Assembly (NCBI GenBank): GCA_002346535.1 | Contig: DDZZ01000007.1 | Coordinates: forward strand, 1-41,666 | Direction: 5' to 3' | Source of the DNA: Opitutales bacterium UBA2995 | GTDB taxonomy: Bacteria; Verrucomicrobiota; Verrucomicrobiia; Opitutales; UBA2995 | Length of the DNA stretch: 41,666 bases | Shown: positions 8,581 to 17,573 of the stretch, piece by piece | Numbering within the stretch: position 1 is the stretch's first letter | How the letters are laid out: each line of letters starts with the position of its first letter | Translations under genes and position numbers: made by a program | The notes under the pieces: generated by a model | Seen by the model: only the letters and a program-made list of their open reading frames with translations | What the model was told of the DNA's origin: nothing | Database searches by the model: none

Positions 8581-9069
8581 TCATTCGCGATAAACAGTAC
8601 ATACGGCGTGAGCAGCAATTCCTTCCGCAGCGCCCAATGCTCCTATCTTTTCCTGGGTGGTTGCCTTGATGCCGATCTGATCAGTTGAAATTCTCAGGGT
8701 GTCGGCTAGGACCGACTTCATTTCATTGATATAGGGGCTGATTTTCGGTTTTTCGGCAATGATGCTGGCATCCAGATTTCCGACTTGAAAACCGGATTTT
8801 GAGGCGATTTCCTGGGCCTTTTTCAGAATGATTTGGGAATTAATTCCCGTGATATCGGGATCGGTGTTCGGGAACTGGTGACCGATATCGGGCAAAGCAC
8901 AAGCCCCCAGAATGGCGTCTGCGATGGCATGGGTCAGGCAATCTGCATCGGAATGGCCATCGAGTCCCAACTCACTTGGAATTTCGACCCCGCCCAGTAC
9001 CAGTTTCCTGTTTGGAACTAGTCGGTGAATGTCATATCCGATACCGATGCGGTAGGCGTGTGCGTTCAT
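8581..9069 (-). CDS. ispF: 2-C-methyl-D-erythritol 2,4-cyclodiphosphate synthase
   Basis: IspF cyclises CDP-methylerythritol 2-phosphate to the 2,4-cyclodiphosphate with release of CMP, the fifth step of the MEP isoprenoid pathway. At 162 aa it has normal length. The zinc ligands are D13 and H15 in GYDIHRL and H47 in DGHSDADCLTHAI; PDIGHQFPNTDPD follows. The C-terminal GIKATTQEKIGALGAAEGIAAHA matches the CDP-binding and trimer region. It lies 16 bp after ispD in the same direction and the two enzymes catalyse near-consecutive steps; IspE, the step between them, starts divergently about 0.7 kb upstream of ispD. ATG start without visible Shine-Dalgarno. Confidence 0.97.
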   Translation of the reverse strand: MNAHAYRIGIGYDIHRLVPNRKLVLGGVEIPSELGLDGHSDADCLTHAIADAILGACALPDIGHQFPNTDPDITGINSQIILKKAQEIASKSGFQVGNLDASIIAEKPKISPYINEMKSVLADTLRISTDQIGIKATTQEKIGALGAAEGIAAHAVCTVYRE

Positions 9070-9085
9070 TTGAAAAAGTTAGAAA

Positions 9086-9799
9086 TTAAGATTCTCGCTG
9101 AAGTTGTTGCAACATTACTTCGGCGATCGCCAAGTCTTCCGGACGGGTTATTTTGAGGTTTGGAAACCGGTTTTCAACAAGCGTAATGCGGTATCCAAAG
9201 TGAATGGCCGCTGCAGTATCGTCGGTGACCTCAATCTCTTCCTTTTCCAGTCTCTGGTAGGCTTTGAATATGACTTTGTAGGCAAAAGCCTGTGGGGTTT
9301 CCATCTCCCAAAGCCGTCTTCGATCGAGGTTTCTCAGATCCACCTGTTTCAAGCAATTGGTGACTTTTGAGGCTTCCTTAATGGTATCAATTGACCGGTG
9401 AGCCAAACAAGCGGACTTTTCTTTTATGGTCGCGGTGTAAACTTCATGCAAGGCCTCTGGTTGAACCAGGGGTCGCGCACAATCGTGAATCAACACGTAG
9501 TCTGTATCTGGGGAAAGTTTGTTAAGTGCATTCATCACGGATGCCTGCCTTCTTTTACCCCCTTTTACCCAAGTAACCGGTTTTTCTGTGAGAATTTCGA
9601 AGCGCTCTTCAAGCACGGATCGCTGAATACAGTCTTTGTATACAATGGTATATTCTGAAACATCTCCGGCCTCCTCGAAGGCTTTCAGGCTATAGTCGAA
9701 TACTAGCTTTCCACCCAATTCGGCGAGAATCTTGTCCTCAACTTTCCCTTGCATGCGGTTGCTGGTTCCCCCGCATAACAGTATAGCTGCGGTGTTCAT
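9086..9799 (-). CDS. ispD: 2-C-methyl-D-erythritol 4-phosphate cytidylyltransferase
   Basis: IspD couples MEP to CTP, giving CDP-methylerythritol. I place the start at the ATG at 9799 (237 aa): the open frame continues 61 codons further but that part runs through pyrF on the same strand, and conserved sequence begins with MNTAAILLCGGTSNRM. R15 and K23 correspond to the catalytic Arg/Lys of the N-terminal nucleotide loop. GGKRRQASV at 80-88, HDCARPLV at 105-112 and EVTDDTAAA and NLKITRPEDL near the C-terminus complete the family pattern. The loop is unusual in reading LLCGG rather than the common AAGxG. The gene follows pyrF by 10 bp and precedes ispF by 16 bp, so all three are probably cotranscribed. 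Confidence 0.95.
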   Translation of the reverse strand: MNTAAILLCGGTSNRMQGKVEDKILAELGGKLVFDYSLKAFEEAGDVSEYTIVYKDCIQRSVLEERFEILTEKPVTWVKGGKRRQASVMNALNKLSPDTDYVLIHDCARPLVQPEALHEVYTATIKEKSACLAHRSIDTIKEASKVTNCLKQVDLRNLDRRRLWEMETPQAFAYKVIFKAYQRLEKEEIEVTDDTAAAIHFGYRITLVENRFPNLKITRPEDLAIAEVMLQQLQRES

Positions 9800-9809
9800 G
9801 GCTATGGTG

Positions 9810-10502
9810 TCATTGGAGATCTTTCCGAATTGATTGAACGGCTTCTGCGGGTGAAGCGGCTTTGTAAATCGGCCGGCCAACAACAATGAAGTTCGAGCCC
9901 AAAGTTGCCGCTTGAGCAGGAGTGACAATTCGTTTTTGATCGTCAGCCGAAGCACCAGCAGGACGAATTCCTGGGGTAACAAATTTTAATTGAGCTCCAA
10001 AATCCGGCCCCAAAGTTTCCAGTTCCTTTGCAGAGCATACAATACCTGGAACCCCGGATTCAGCAACAGCACCAGCCAGATTGTAGACCTGGTCTTTGGG
10101 CGAAGCTGAAACACCGATCCGGTTGAGTTGCGCTTTATTCATGGAGGTGAGAACGGTAACTCCTAGCAAAAGCAAATCGGGTTTCAGTTCCAACCTTACT
10201 TTGTTCGCTGCAGCCAACATTTCTGCACCACCCGAGCTGTGCAAAGTCAACATTCCAATCGGAAGATGGCTCAAACTTTGAACGGCTTTAGCAACCGTAT
10301 TGGGAATATCGTGCAATTTCAGGTCGAGAAATATTTGGTAACCCATGTCGGCCACTTGTTTTACCCAATCCGGTCCATGGCTGGTGAACATTTGCAGCCC
10401 GATCTTAATCCATTTTAAATCCGTTCCGATATTTGAAAGAAGTGCGACCGCCTCGGTCCTGGATTCCAGATCCAGAGCTAGGATTAATTCACAGGATTTC
10501 AT
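9810..10502 (-). CDS. pyrF: Orotidine 5'-phosphate decarboxylase
   Basis: PyrF removes CO2 from OMP to give UMP, the last step of de novo pyrimidine synthesis. The 230 aa protein has the signature DLKLHDIPNT at 60-69, in which D60, K62 and D65 form the catalytic array with the aspartate of ALDLES (D11). The phosphate-binding end reads VTPGIRP and FIVVGRPIYKA. It is the first gene of the minus-strand group pyrF-ispD-ispF-ABC exporter and is divergent from ispE with only about 31 bp between the start codons, so the two promoters must overlap the coding ends or each other. Confidence 0.97.
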   Translation of the reverse strand: MKSCELILALDLESRTEAVALLSNIGTDLKWIKIGLQMFTSHGPDWVKQVADMGYQIFLDLKLHDIPNTVAKAVQSLSHLPIGMLTLHSSGGAEMLAAANKVRLELKPDLLLLGVTVLTSMNKAQLNRIGVSASPKDQVYNLAGAVAESGVPGIVCSAKELETLGPDFGAQLKFVTPGIRPAGASADDQKRIVTPAQAATLGSNFIVVGRPIYKAASPAEAVQSIRKDLQ

Positions 10503-10533
10503 TTATCAATGGCCGAAAAATTTTACAGTTGAG

Positions 10534-11481
10534 ATGCCTTTATGGGTCGACAGATTATTTCTTGTGAAAGCCAACAGCACACATCGAATATTTTCACCTG
10601 CCAAGGTAAATCTGATGCTCTCAGTTACTGGAAAAAGAAAGGACGGCTTTCATGAATTGGTTTCCCTGGTTGTTCCACTTACGTTTGGAGATTACCTGAC
10701 CATTGAGAGGATTGAAAACTCTACGGATCGGATTCTTACCTGCTCGGATAGTTCAGTGCCTGTTGGAGAAGGCAATCTGGTTCTTCAGGCCGCAGAAAAG
10801 TTTCTGGCCGAAATGGGTAATCCTTGCGGTTTAGAAATCCACCTTGAAAAACACATCCCGATGGAGGCCGGCCTCGGAGGAGGTAGCAGCAATGTAGCGA
10901 GCACGCTGCTTGGCTTGAACAGAATGTTCGAGAATGCATTGAGTCATGAGCAGCTGGCAAGTTTGGCCACTGAAATCGGATCGGACTGTCCCTTATTTCT
11001 TGATAGAGGTCCCGTAATCATACGTGGTCGTGGGGAGCGAGTTGAAGCGCTTGTCCAAGGAGAAGCCGCACGGCTGGCCGGCTTAAAAATTGCCCTATTT
11101 CGACCGAATTTAGGAATTTCCACCCCTTGGGCTTATCGACAATTGGCCAAACGGCCGGAACTCTACGAGGATGCCCAATTGGCTGAGGACCGACTGAATC
11201 GCTGGAAATTCGGGGAGCTGTCCTTACCGGAATTGTTATTCAATTCTTTCGAGAAACCGGTTTTTGCAAAGTATCTGGCGTTCCCTGCATTGTTTCAGTC
11301 AATCGAAGAAAAGCTGAACTTGCATTGCCTCTTGAGCGGGAGTGGTAGTTGCTGCTTTGCTATGCTACCGGATTCCCAAGATGAAGATGCCTTAAAAGCG
11401 CTCGTCAGAGAAGCTTTCGGTGCAGAGGAGGGATTCTTCCATACTTGCGAAGTTTTGGTTGCATTGGGAGAAATAGGCTAG
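10534..11481 (+). CDS. ispE: 4-diphosphocytidyl-2-C-methyl-D-erythritol kinase
   Basis: IspE phosphorylates CDP-methylerythritol, between the IspD and IspF steps. It is a GHMP kinase: K24 in FSPAKVNLML, the glycine-rich ATP loop PMEAGLGGGSSN at 109-120 and D151 in GSDCPLFL are the expected active-site residues. The open frame runs 63 codons upstream through the antisense of pyrF; the first ATG outside pyrF is at 10534, giving 315 aa and a slightly long N-terminus. A GTG at 10564 is an alternative closer to the usual start. Neither has a good Shine-Dalgarno. The C-terminal LLSGSGSCCFAML is the third GHMP motif. ptsI follows after 100 bp. Confidence 0.95.
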   Translation: MPLWVDRLFLVKANSTHRIFSPAKVNLMLSVTGKRKDGFHELVSLVVPLTFGDYLTIERIENSTDRILTCSDSSVPVGEGNLVLQAAEKFLAEMGNPCGLEIHLEKHIPMEAGLGGGSSNVASTLLGLNRMFENALSHEQLASLATEIGSDCPLFLDRGPVIIRGRGERVEALVQGEAARLAGLKIALFRPNLGISTPWAYRQLAKRPELYEDAQLAEDRLNRWKFGELSLPELLFNSFEKPVFAKYLAFPALFQSIEEKLNLHCLLSGSGSCCFAMLPDSQDEDALKALVREAFGAEEGFFHTCEVLVALGEIG

Positions 11482-11581
11482 AAACCTGCCTGGAGGTGGG
11501 AGAATCCAGTAAAAACCTTTGCGTTAGCATGGTTTTATTGCTGGTATCTCATGTTAATCTAACTTTGTAACTTCAAAAGCA

Positions 11582-13327
11582 TTGGGAAGCGGAAAAGAAC
11601 AGATATTTGCTGGTATACCTGCAGCGCCGGGTGTGTCGTTTGGCAAGGTGCATATCCACATTGAAAACGATCTCTACATCCCCCATTACCTTGTAGATAA
11701 GGGAGATGATGAGGAGGAAATCAAGCGCTTCGAGTTGGCGTTACTGAAAACGCGCCATGAAATTTTGGAAATTCGCAACCAGGTAGCTGACCGGCTCGGT
11801 GAGGAAGAAGCTCAAATTTTTGATGCCCATTTATTAATTTTGGAAGACCCGGCCCTTATCGATGAGACGGTAAAGGAGGTGCATTCAAGCCTCCGCAATG
11901 TTGAATATTCCTTCCATAAAATCTCCCAAAAATACATCGAAGCATTCCAGTGTATTAACGACGAATTTATTAGAGAACGGCTAAACGACATCAAGGACGT
12001 CTCTAGGCGTATTCTATATAATCTGGCGGGAGAAAAATTGGAGACCCTGGAGTCCATTGATTCTGAGCAAATTATCGTCGCCCATGATTTTAGCCCTTCA
12101 GATGCCGCAGTCATCCCGACGGAATTTTTACAGGGCTTTATTACAGAAGCCGGCAGCAGGACTAGTCATGTGGTAATTATGGCCAAGGCGGCTAGTGTTC
12201 CGGCAGTGGTTGGTGTGCACGACTTACTCAATGAACTGAAAAACGGGGATGATATCATCGTCGACGGGTACGAAGGTGTTATCATTATCCATCCATCCGA
12301 AGACACACTTTTTCGCTACGGTGAAACCAAGAAACAGCACGATACCGAGGAGCTGGGATTTCTCAGAGTGGCCGATAAACCGGCGATTACCACGGATGGT
12401 ATCCATGTTGAAATCATGGCCAACATTGAGGGAAATAACGAGATTCCGGGTGTCCTGGAGACGGGTTCAGACGGAATCGGCCTTTATCGTACAGAGTACC
12501 TGTTTTTGAAGTCAGGGGGCTTCCCGAGTGAGGAGGTTCAATTCAAAGCCTACAAAGAGGTTGTGGAGGCGCTGGGTGACTCATTAACCATTTTGCGTAC
12601 GTACGACCTGGGTGGAGACAAGGTTCTACTACGCAAGGATTTGGTTGGTAGGGAAGATAACCCCTATCTTGGATGCAGGGCTATTCGGTTCAGTCTGCTA
12701 TATCCGGAAGTATTCAAGGATCAACTACGGGCTATGTTGCGGGCCAGTGCTTTTGGAAACCTGAAAATCATGTTTCCCATGATTAGTAGCCTTGAGGAAC
12801 TTCAGGAGGCCAATCAGCTGCTCGAAGAAGTCAAAAATGAGCTTTCGAAAAAGAAAATTAAGTTCAACGAGTCCATTGAAGTGGGAATCATGATCGAAAT
12901 TCCCTCAGCTGTGGCCATATGCGATATCTTGGCCAAGCATTGTGATTTCTTCAGCGTAGGGACTAACGACTTGATGCAATATATGTTCGCTGTTGACCGT
13001 GGCAACGATCGTGTCGCCCACCTCTATCAACCGGGGAATCCTGGATTTCTCAGGGTGCTTAGACAGATTGTAGATAGCTCCAATGCAGCCAATCAACCGG
13101 TGAGTATTTGCGGCGAGCTGGCAGGAGACCTGGAATTTGTTCCTTTATTGATTGGTCTTGGAATGAAAACACTCAGTGTCCCCCCGAATTTTGTGCCTTC
13201 GATCAAGTATCTAGTCCGACAATTGTCCCTTGAAGAATCCGAGGCTCTTACTACCGAAGTCATGGCGCTGCACGACGCGGAGCCAATTATCGAGAAGTTG
13301 AAAGCCTTTTACGATTCAAAGCATTAG
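11582..13327 (+). CDS. ptsI: Phosphoenolpyruvate-protein phosphotransferase (PTS enzyme I)
   Basis: Enzyme I takes phosphate from PEP onto a histidine and hands it to HPr, driving sugar PTS uptake or a regulatory phosphorelay. The 581 aa protein has no N-terminal GAF domain, so it is the PtsI rather than the PtsP form. The phosphorylated histidine is H196 in EAGSRTSHVVIMAK. The PEP-binding barrel shows GLYRTEYLF, RTYDLGGDK, REDNPYLGCRAIR, GIMIEIPSA and FFSVGTNDLMQY; C510 in VSICGELAGD is the C-terminal catalytic cysteine. The start is a TTG: an in-frame stop lies at 11555-11557 and no ATG or GTG occurs between them, while the family N-terminus (AAPGVSFGK) begins just after. No HPr or EIIA gene is in the window, so partners are elsewhere. 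Confidence 0.95.
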   Translation: MGSGKEQIFAGIPAAPGVSFGKVHIHIENDLYIPHYLVDKGDDEEEIKRFELALLKTRHEILEIRNQVADRLGEEEAQIFDAHLLILEDPALIDETVKEVHSSLRNVEYSFHKISQKYIEAFQCINDEFIRERLNDIKDVSRRILYNLAGEKLETLESIDSEQIIVAHDFSPSDAAVIPTEFLQGFITEAGSRTSHVVIMAKAASVPAVVGVHDLLNELKNGDDIIVDGYEGVIIIHPSEDTLFRYGETKKQHDTEELGFLRVADKPAITTDGIHVEIMANIEGNNEIPGVLETGSDGIGLYRTEYLFLKSGGFPSEEVQFKAYKEVVEALGDSLTILRTYDLGGDKVLLRKDLVGREDNPYLGCRAIRFSLLYPEVFKDQLRAMLRASAFGNLKIMFPMISSLEELQEANQLLEEVKNELSKKKIKFNESIEVGIMIEIPSAVAICDILAKHCDFFSVGTNDLMQYMFAVDRGNDRVAHLYQPGNPGFLRVLRQIVDSSNAANQPVSICGELAGDLEFVPLLIGLGMKTLSVPPNFVPSIKYLVRQLSLEESEALTTEVMALHDAEPIIEKLKAFYDSKH

Positions 13328-13399
13328 GAGGATGTGATCGGCGTAAAAAAATGTTCGTTGGCTGTGAGTGGTCTGATTTGAGGATGAAGGCATAGTTTA

Positions 13400-13433
13400 A
13401 GGATTTTATAAAACTACAGGATTTTGTAAACTA
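13400..13433 (+). repeat. Short imperfect tandem direct repeat
   Basis: Two AT-rich units lie side by side: AGGATTTTATAAAACTA (13400-13416) and AGGATTTTGTAAACTA (13418-13433), differing by one substitution and one missing A. They lie in the 228 bp between ptsI and the flavoprotein gene, where a regulator could bind, but no function can be shown. The rest of that spacer has no recognisable terminator. Confidence 0.4.
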
Positions 13434-13555
13434 AAACGGAAGTAGGCGTTGCAAATTGTTCCAGCTAAAGGGTTGTTTCAACTGTGAAAAAGTATGTCTT
13501 TTGTTTGATCGTTTTAATTTATCTCATTTGTGCGAGGAAACGACTTAATTAATTC

Positions 13556-14983
13556 ATGACATCAACCTACGATGCACTTGTAATTGGATCGGGACCCAAT
13601 GGGCTATCCGCTGCGATTGCTTTGGCGCGTGCTGGACATAGGGTTAAGGTATTTGAGTGTTATGATTTTCCGGGTGGTGGAGCGCGTTCCGCCGAGTTGA
13701 CGCAACCTGGTTTTGTTCACGATGTGTGTTCGTCCATTCATCCGATGGCAGTGTGTTCTCCTTTTTTTAATTCGCTGCCACTCGAGGATTTTGGATTGGA
13801 ATGGATTTACCCGGAGTCTTGTGTCGCTCACCCATTGGATGATGGTAGTGCGGCTGTAATGTATCCTTCTTTGGAAAAGACTGTTGCCGGCCTTGGCGAG
13901 GATGGGAAAGCCTATCACGCTGTATTCGAACCGCTGGTACGAGATTCCGAAAAGCTTTTTCCTTACCTTTTGGGGCCACCAGGGATTCCAGGACTTTCTC
14001 TTTGGTTTGGGCTGGCACGATTTGGTCTTCGTGTACTACCCTCGGCTAATCGATTCGCTCAACGAAAATTTAAAAGTGAAGCGACGCGAGCGTTATTCGC
14101 GGGCAATGCAGCCCACTCTTTTCTCCCTTTGGATCGACGAATTTCGACGAGTGCGATTGGGATCATGTTGATGCTGGCTGGTCACGTGAAGGGATGGCCG
14201 TTCCCCAAGGGTGGAGCCGGAAAAATTGCTGAGGCTTTGGTTAGATATTTCGAGTCATTGGGTGGAGAAATCGAGTGCAGTCGAAAAATCAATTTGCTGG
14301 ATGAATTACCCCCGGCAGATGTGGTTTTCTTCGATACGCGTCCAGCTGATATGGCTGGGATAGCCGGGGATCGATTACCAGCTTCATATCGAAATAAACT
14401 TGAGCGCTTTCGCCATGGACCAGGAGTTTTTAAAATCGATTATGCATTAAGTGAACCAGTCCCTTGGACAGCGGAAAACTGTCGGGGTGCAGGAACCGTG
14501 CATGCTGGAGGTACTTTGGAAGAAATTGCCTCAGCTGAGCTTGCGCCCTGGGAAGGCAAGCATTCAGAAAAACCCTTTGTGTTGACAGCCCAGCATAGCT
14601 TATTTGATCCGAGTAGAACGCCTGAAACCAAGCATACATTTTGGGCCTATTGCCACGTGCCGGTCGGATCAACTCTGGATATGACCGAGGCGATTGAGAA
14701 TCAGATTGAACGCTTTGCTCCCGGATTTCGAGACTGTGTTTTGGATCGGCATACCATGAACTGCGTTGATTTTGAATGTATGAATCCCAATTTATTCTCG
14801 GGTGACATTGTGGGTGGAGTTGCTGACTGGAAACAACTGCTGTCGAGACCCACCTTTCGGCTTAAGCCCCACAGCACTCCAAATCCTAGAATCTTTATTT
14901 GTTCCGCTTCAACTCCTCCAGGTGGCGGGGTGCACGGTATGGGTGGGTTCAATGCGGTATCCGCTTGGCAGGCTAGACAATAA
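13556..14983 (+). CDS. Phytoene desaturase-like FAD-dependent oxidoreductase
   Basis: The protein (475 aa) belongs to the amine-oxidase/CrtI-like flavoprotein group, closest in feel to the PYROXD2-type branch. The dinucleotide-binding motif is GSGPNG at 11-16, followed by VFECYDFPGGGARSAEL with the acidic residue that binds the FAD ribose. The C-terminal FAD-contact motif is ASTPPGGGVHGMGGFNA. The length and both end motifs are complete. It could act on carotenoids or another isoprenoid, which would suit the MEP genes nearby, but the PYROXD2-like group is widely spread and mostly of unknown substrate, so this is inference. It converges on rimO, with only 14 bp between the stops. A short AGACA/TGTCT hairpin overlaps its stop codon and is too weak to call as a terminator. 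Confidence 0.88.
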   Translation: MTSTYDALVIGSGPNGLSAAIALARAGHRVKVFECYDFPGGGARSAELTQPGFVHDVCSSIHPMAVCSPFFNSLPLEDFGLEWIYPESCVAHPLDDGSAAVMYPSLEKTVAGLGEDGKAYHAVFEPLVRDSEKLFPYLLGPPGIPGLSLWFGLARFGLRVLPSANRFAQRKFKSEATRALFAGNAAHSFLPLDRRISTSAIGIMLMLAGHVKGWPFPKGGAGKIAEALVRYFESLGGEIECSRKINLLDELPPADVVFFDTRPADMAGIAGDRLPASYRNKLERFRHGPGVFKIDYALSEPVPWTAENCRGAGTVHAGGTLEEIASAELAPWEGKHSEKPFVLTAQHSLFDPSRTPETKHTFWAYCHVPVGSTLDMTEAIENQIERFAPGFRDCVLDRHTMNCVDFECMNPNLFSGDIVGGVADWKQLLSRPTFRLKPHSTPNPRIFICSASTPPGGGVHGMGGFNAVSAWQARQ

Positions 14984-14997
14984 CCTGTCTTGTTTTA

Positions 14998-16428
14998 TTA
15001 CCCGTAAACTAGGATTTCTTCGCTTGGGGTAGCTGCTTGATCTCTTGGGATCGCAAAAAGGTCATAAGGGTCAGCATCGATAATTTCCACTTCGGCAAAA
15101 TTTCCTATGGGTAGGAAAGGATCAACGTAGACACGGCCATCAATGTCGGGGGCGTCGGCTTGACCTCTAGCGATGCCGGGTTCTTCGACGAGCACTCGTA
15201 GAGTCTTTCCTATGAAGGATTCGCTGACTTCTAGTGACACTTCCTGCTGAGTTGCCATGGCGCGATTCCAGCGTTCTTCTTTAATTTCTTTGTCTAACTG
15301 GTCTTCTCGTCTAGCAGCGCGCGTACCTTCCTCCTGAGAGTATCGGAAGATTCCGAGCCGTTCAAATTTTATTTCCGTGATGAAGTCCAATAGCTCCTGG
15401 AAGCAATCCTCGGTTTCGCCTGGGAAGCCAGCTATAAAAGTTGTTCGTATCGAGATTCCGGGTACTCCTTTCCGGATTCGTTGGATAAGGTCTCGGATGT
15501 AAGCGCCATCAGTTTCGCGTTTCATTTCGGTTAGCATGTGATCCGAGATGTGTTGCAATGGGATATCGATGTAGCGGGCTACTTTGGGACACTTGGCAAT
15601 GGTCTGAATGAGTTCGTCACTCCAATGAGCGGGATGCGTATACAAGAGGCGTATCCAGAAATCCCCTTCAACGGCATTGAGCTCACGAATCAGCGTAGTG
15701 AGAGAATCTCCGCGAGTGGAGTCCACCTCGGAGCGTGGGTTGGGACGTTGTTCCCAACGGTCCATGCCGAAGTATGTCGTGTCTTGGGAGATGAGGTTGA
15801 TTTCTTTGACTCCTTCGGCGACGAGTTGCCTGGTTTCCTGAACTACTGATTCGATCGTTCTGCTTCTGTGCATTCCGCGGATCTTGGGGATAATACAAAA
15901 GGAGCAGGGGTGGTTGCAGCCTTCAGCTATTTTGATGTAGGCGAAGTGTTTTGGAGTGAGACGAAAGCGCGGGGTGTCAAAGTCGGGAATGTATCGGGAT
16001 TTACCCTTTATGTAATTAGCCGGCGCTTCTTTCGGCTTGGGGTCCTTTTCAAGGACATCGTTAATAATCTCCGGTACTTTTTCCAGTTGATCCAAGCCAA
16101 TGAAAGCATCGACTTCGGGGATCAGGTTCGGTAGCTCGCCAGAGAAACGCTGAGACATACAGCCAGCCACGATCAGTTTTTGATTTCCGTGCCGTTTACT
16201 GAGGCCTCTGTCGCGGTGAGCCTCGAGAATAGTTTTCACACTTTCCTCGTTCGCCGAATCAATAAAAGAGCATGTGTTGACGATGAGAACGTCAGCATCC
16301 TTCGGTTCGGCAGTCATCTGCATTCCCGCTTTATGCATGTGGCCAATCATGATCTCTGAATCGATCAGGTTCTTGGCGCAGCCCAATGAAATAAGGCCGA
16401 CTTTGGTGCTCTGCTTGGTTGTAGACAC
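14998..16428 (-). CDS. rimO: Ribosomal protein S12 methylthiotransferase
   Basis: RimO is a radical-SAM enzyme that methylthiolates an aspartate of ribosomal protein S12. I start it at the GTG at 16428 (476 aa), eight codons before the conserved KVGLISLGCAKNLIDSE. The open frame runs back to a TTG at 16494, but those 22 extra residues have no family counterpart. From the GTG, C17, C53 and C90 form the auxiliary 4Fe-4S site of the MTTase domain. C171, C175 and C178 in EGCNHPCSFCIIPKIRG bind the radical-SAM cluster. A TRAM domain fills the last 70 or so residues, with DIDGRVYV. The opening motif separates it from the tRNA enzyme MiaB. Neither start has a clear Shine-Dalgarno. Confidence 0.94.
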   Translation of the reverse strand: MSTTKQSTKVGLISLGCAKNLIDSEIMIGHMHKAGMQMTAEPKDADVLIVNTCSFIDSANEESVKTILEAHRDRGLSKRHGNQKLIVAGCMSQRFSGELPNLIPEVDAFIGLDQLEKVPEIINDVLEKDPKPKEAPANYIKGKSRYIPDFDTPRFRLTPKHFAYIKIAEGCNHPCSFCIIPKIRGMHRSRTIESVVQETRQLVAEGVKEINLISQDTTYFGMDRWEQRPNPRSEVDSTRGDSLTTLIRELNAVEGDFWIRLLYTHPAHWSDELIQTIAKCPKVARYIDIPLQHISDHMLTEMKRETDGAYIRDLIQRIRKGVPGISIRTTFIAGFPGETEDCFQELLDFITEIKFERLGIFRYSQEEGTRAARREDQLDKEIKEERWNRAMATQQEVSLEVSESFIGKTLRVLVEEPGIARGQADAPDIDGRVYVDPFLPIGNFAEVEIIDADPYDLFAIPRDQAATPSEEILVYG

Positions 16429-16612
16429 GGTGAATTTAAAGCCTCGCCAGAGTGGGGACCTATATGCCGGAGTCAATGATTTGCTTTTATGCAAATTTTG
16501 AATCCATGACTGTAATCTAAAGCGAATTATAGGGTAACCACAGTAATTCGCCTATTGTTTTGACTCTACTTTCCAGCCCTCAATAATCCAGCTCATGTCA
16601 GCTCACCCCACC

Positions 16613-17532
16613 ATGTAGGCTGGTAGTCTTCTGCGCGGACACTTCAAGTACCTTGCCCTCATCACCTTTATTTTTGGTTATTCTAATGGTTTGAGAGCTG
16701 CGCTGCCGTGTTTCCTTATTTGGATTATTATGGGGAAGAAAGTGGATTGATCCGATTTGATTTTGGACTGGATGATCTCGTCTCAGGTACCTTAAACGAT
16801 GGGGTCCATGAAAAGCAGTTTGAAATAAGCAAATTTGTCGATCCGGGCACTCTTGAGATGGAGCAGATTGTTTTGGGTGGTGTACTGGAAAATGAAAACT
16901 GGGATTTTGATGATGGATTTCATGAAAACCTCCAACAGACCTTCGAAATTGTGAATACACATTTCGTTGGTGTTCTTCCCGAATTGGGGAGATCGGTCAC
17001 CCTTAATCCTTTGATTGTGGATGCATCCGAAGAGCCTGCGTAGGTGACTTTCAATCTTACGTTGAAGGATGATAGCCCAGGTATTTAATGAGGATGGGTG
17101 TTTAACACTGACGGATCATTTGGTTCGATTACTAAACATTTTGATTCTTTGGATCTTTTGAGTGGTGATTTCTTTTTTGGAATCTACGAGCTGCCTTTGG
17201 TCAAAATGATTTTCTGAACGGATTTATCGGAAAATTCGATCTTAGCACACCAAAGAAATTGAGAGTCTGGGACGCTGACGCAGATGTCGAAGGGTTGAGA
17301 ATCGACTTCAGCCCTTATAAACCGGACGATTTGAACTTTTACGCTTTACCGCGTTCTCCAGGGTGAAAACAACAATGAGCGTGTGCCCATTTCAACCGAT
17401 GGACTATTGTATGAAGTAATTGGCGACGGCTTTTTCATACTTCCGTTTAATGATGAGGAAGGACTCACCAATGAGGTGGTCGTGGTGTTGGTGCCGATGA
17501 TCCAGATTTCCTCCCCTAATCAAGCTACATAA
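16613..17532 (+). pseudogene. Decayed gene for a secreted protein of about 300 aa
   Basis: The coding trace begins ATG-TAG at 16613-16618, then reads on in frame as AGSLLRGHFKYLALITFIF and GYSNGLRAALP, a convincing signal peptide. A shift near 16705 moves coding to the frame FPYLDYYGEESGLIRFDFG, continuing to a TAG at 17041-17043 and on to VTFNLTLKDDSPGI. Further pieces follow in changing frames: FNTDGSFGSITKHFDS, then LNGFIGKFDLSTPKKLRVWD with RIDFSPYKPDDLNFYALP, then FTLYRVLQGENNNERVP ending with TAA at 17530. The codon-2 stop could be a single C-to-T change (CAG to TAG). I do not recognise the family; the acidic, aromatic beta-rich look suits an extracellular protein. At least two stops and several frameshifts make it a pseudogene. 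Confidence 0.65.
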
Positions 17533-17573
17533 GATTATTTAATTAGCAGGCTATTTTTTTGTGATATCGAAGC

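Noticed and set aside
9800..9982. Upstream extension of the ispD frame by 61 codons
   Set aside because: It runs through pyrF on the same strand and has no IspD-like sequence; the ATG at 9799 fits the family start.
10345..10533. Upstream extension of the ispE frame
   Set aside because: It is antisense to pyrF and not GHMP-kinase-like.
11484..11505. CCTGCC/GGTGGG hairpin after ispE
   Set aside because: Two G-T pairs and no following T-run.
13484..13552. 22-codon hydrophobic frame (GTG start, VKKYVFCLIVLIYLICARKR) ending 3 nt before the flavoprotein gene
   Set aside because: No Shine-Dalgarno, non-ATG start and AT-rich DNA that yields hydrophobic codons by chance; conservation would be needed to support it.
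14975..15000. AGACA/TGTCT hairpin at the end of the flavoprotein gene as a terminator
   Set aside because: Only five pairs, overlaps the stop codon and has an interrupted T-run.
16429..16494. 22-codon N-terminal extension of rimO from a TTG
   Set aside because: No family counterpart; the GTG at 16428 places the conserved start normally.
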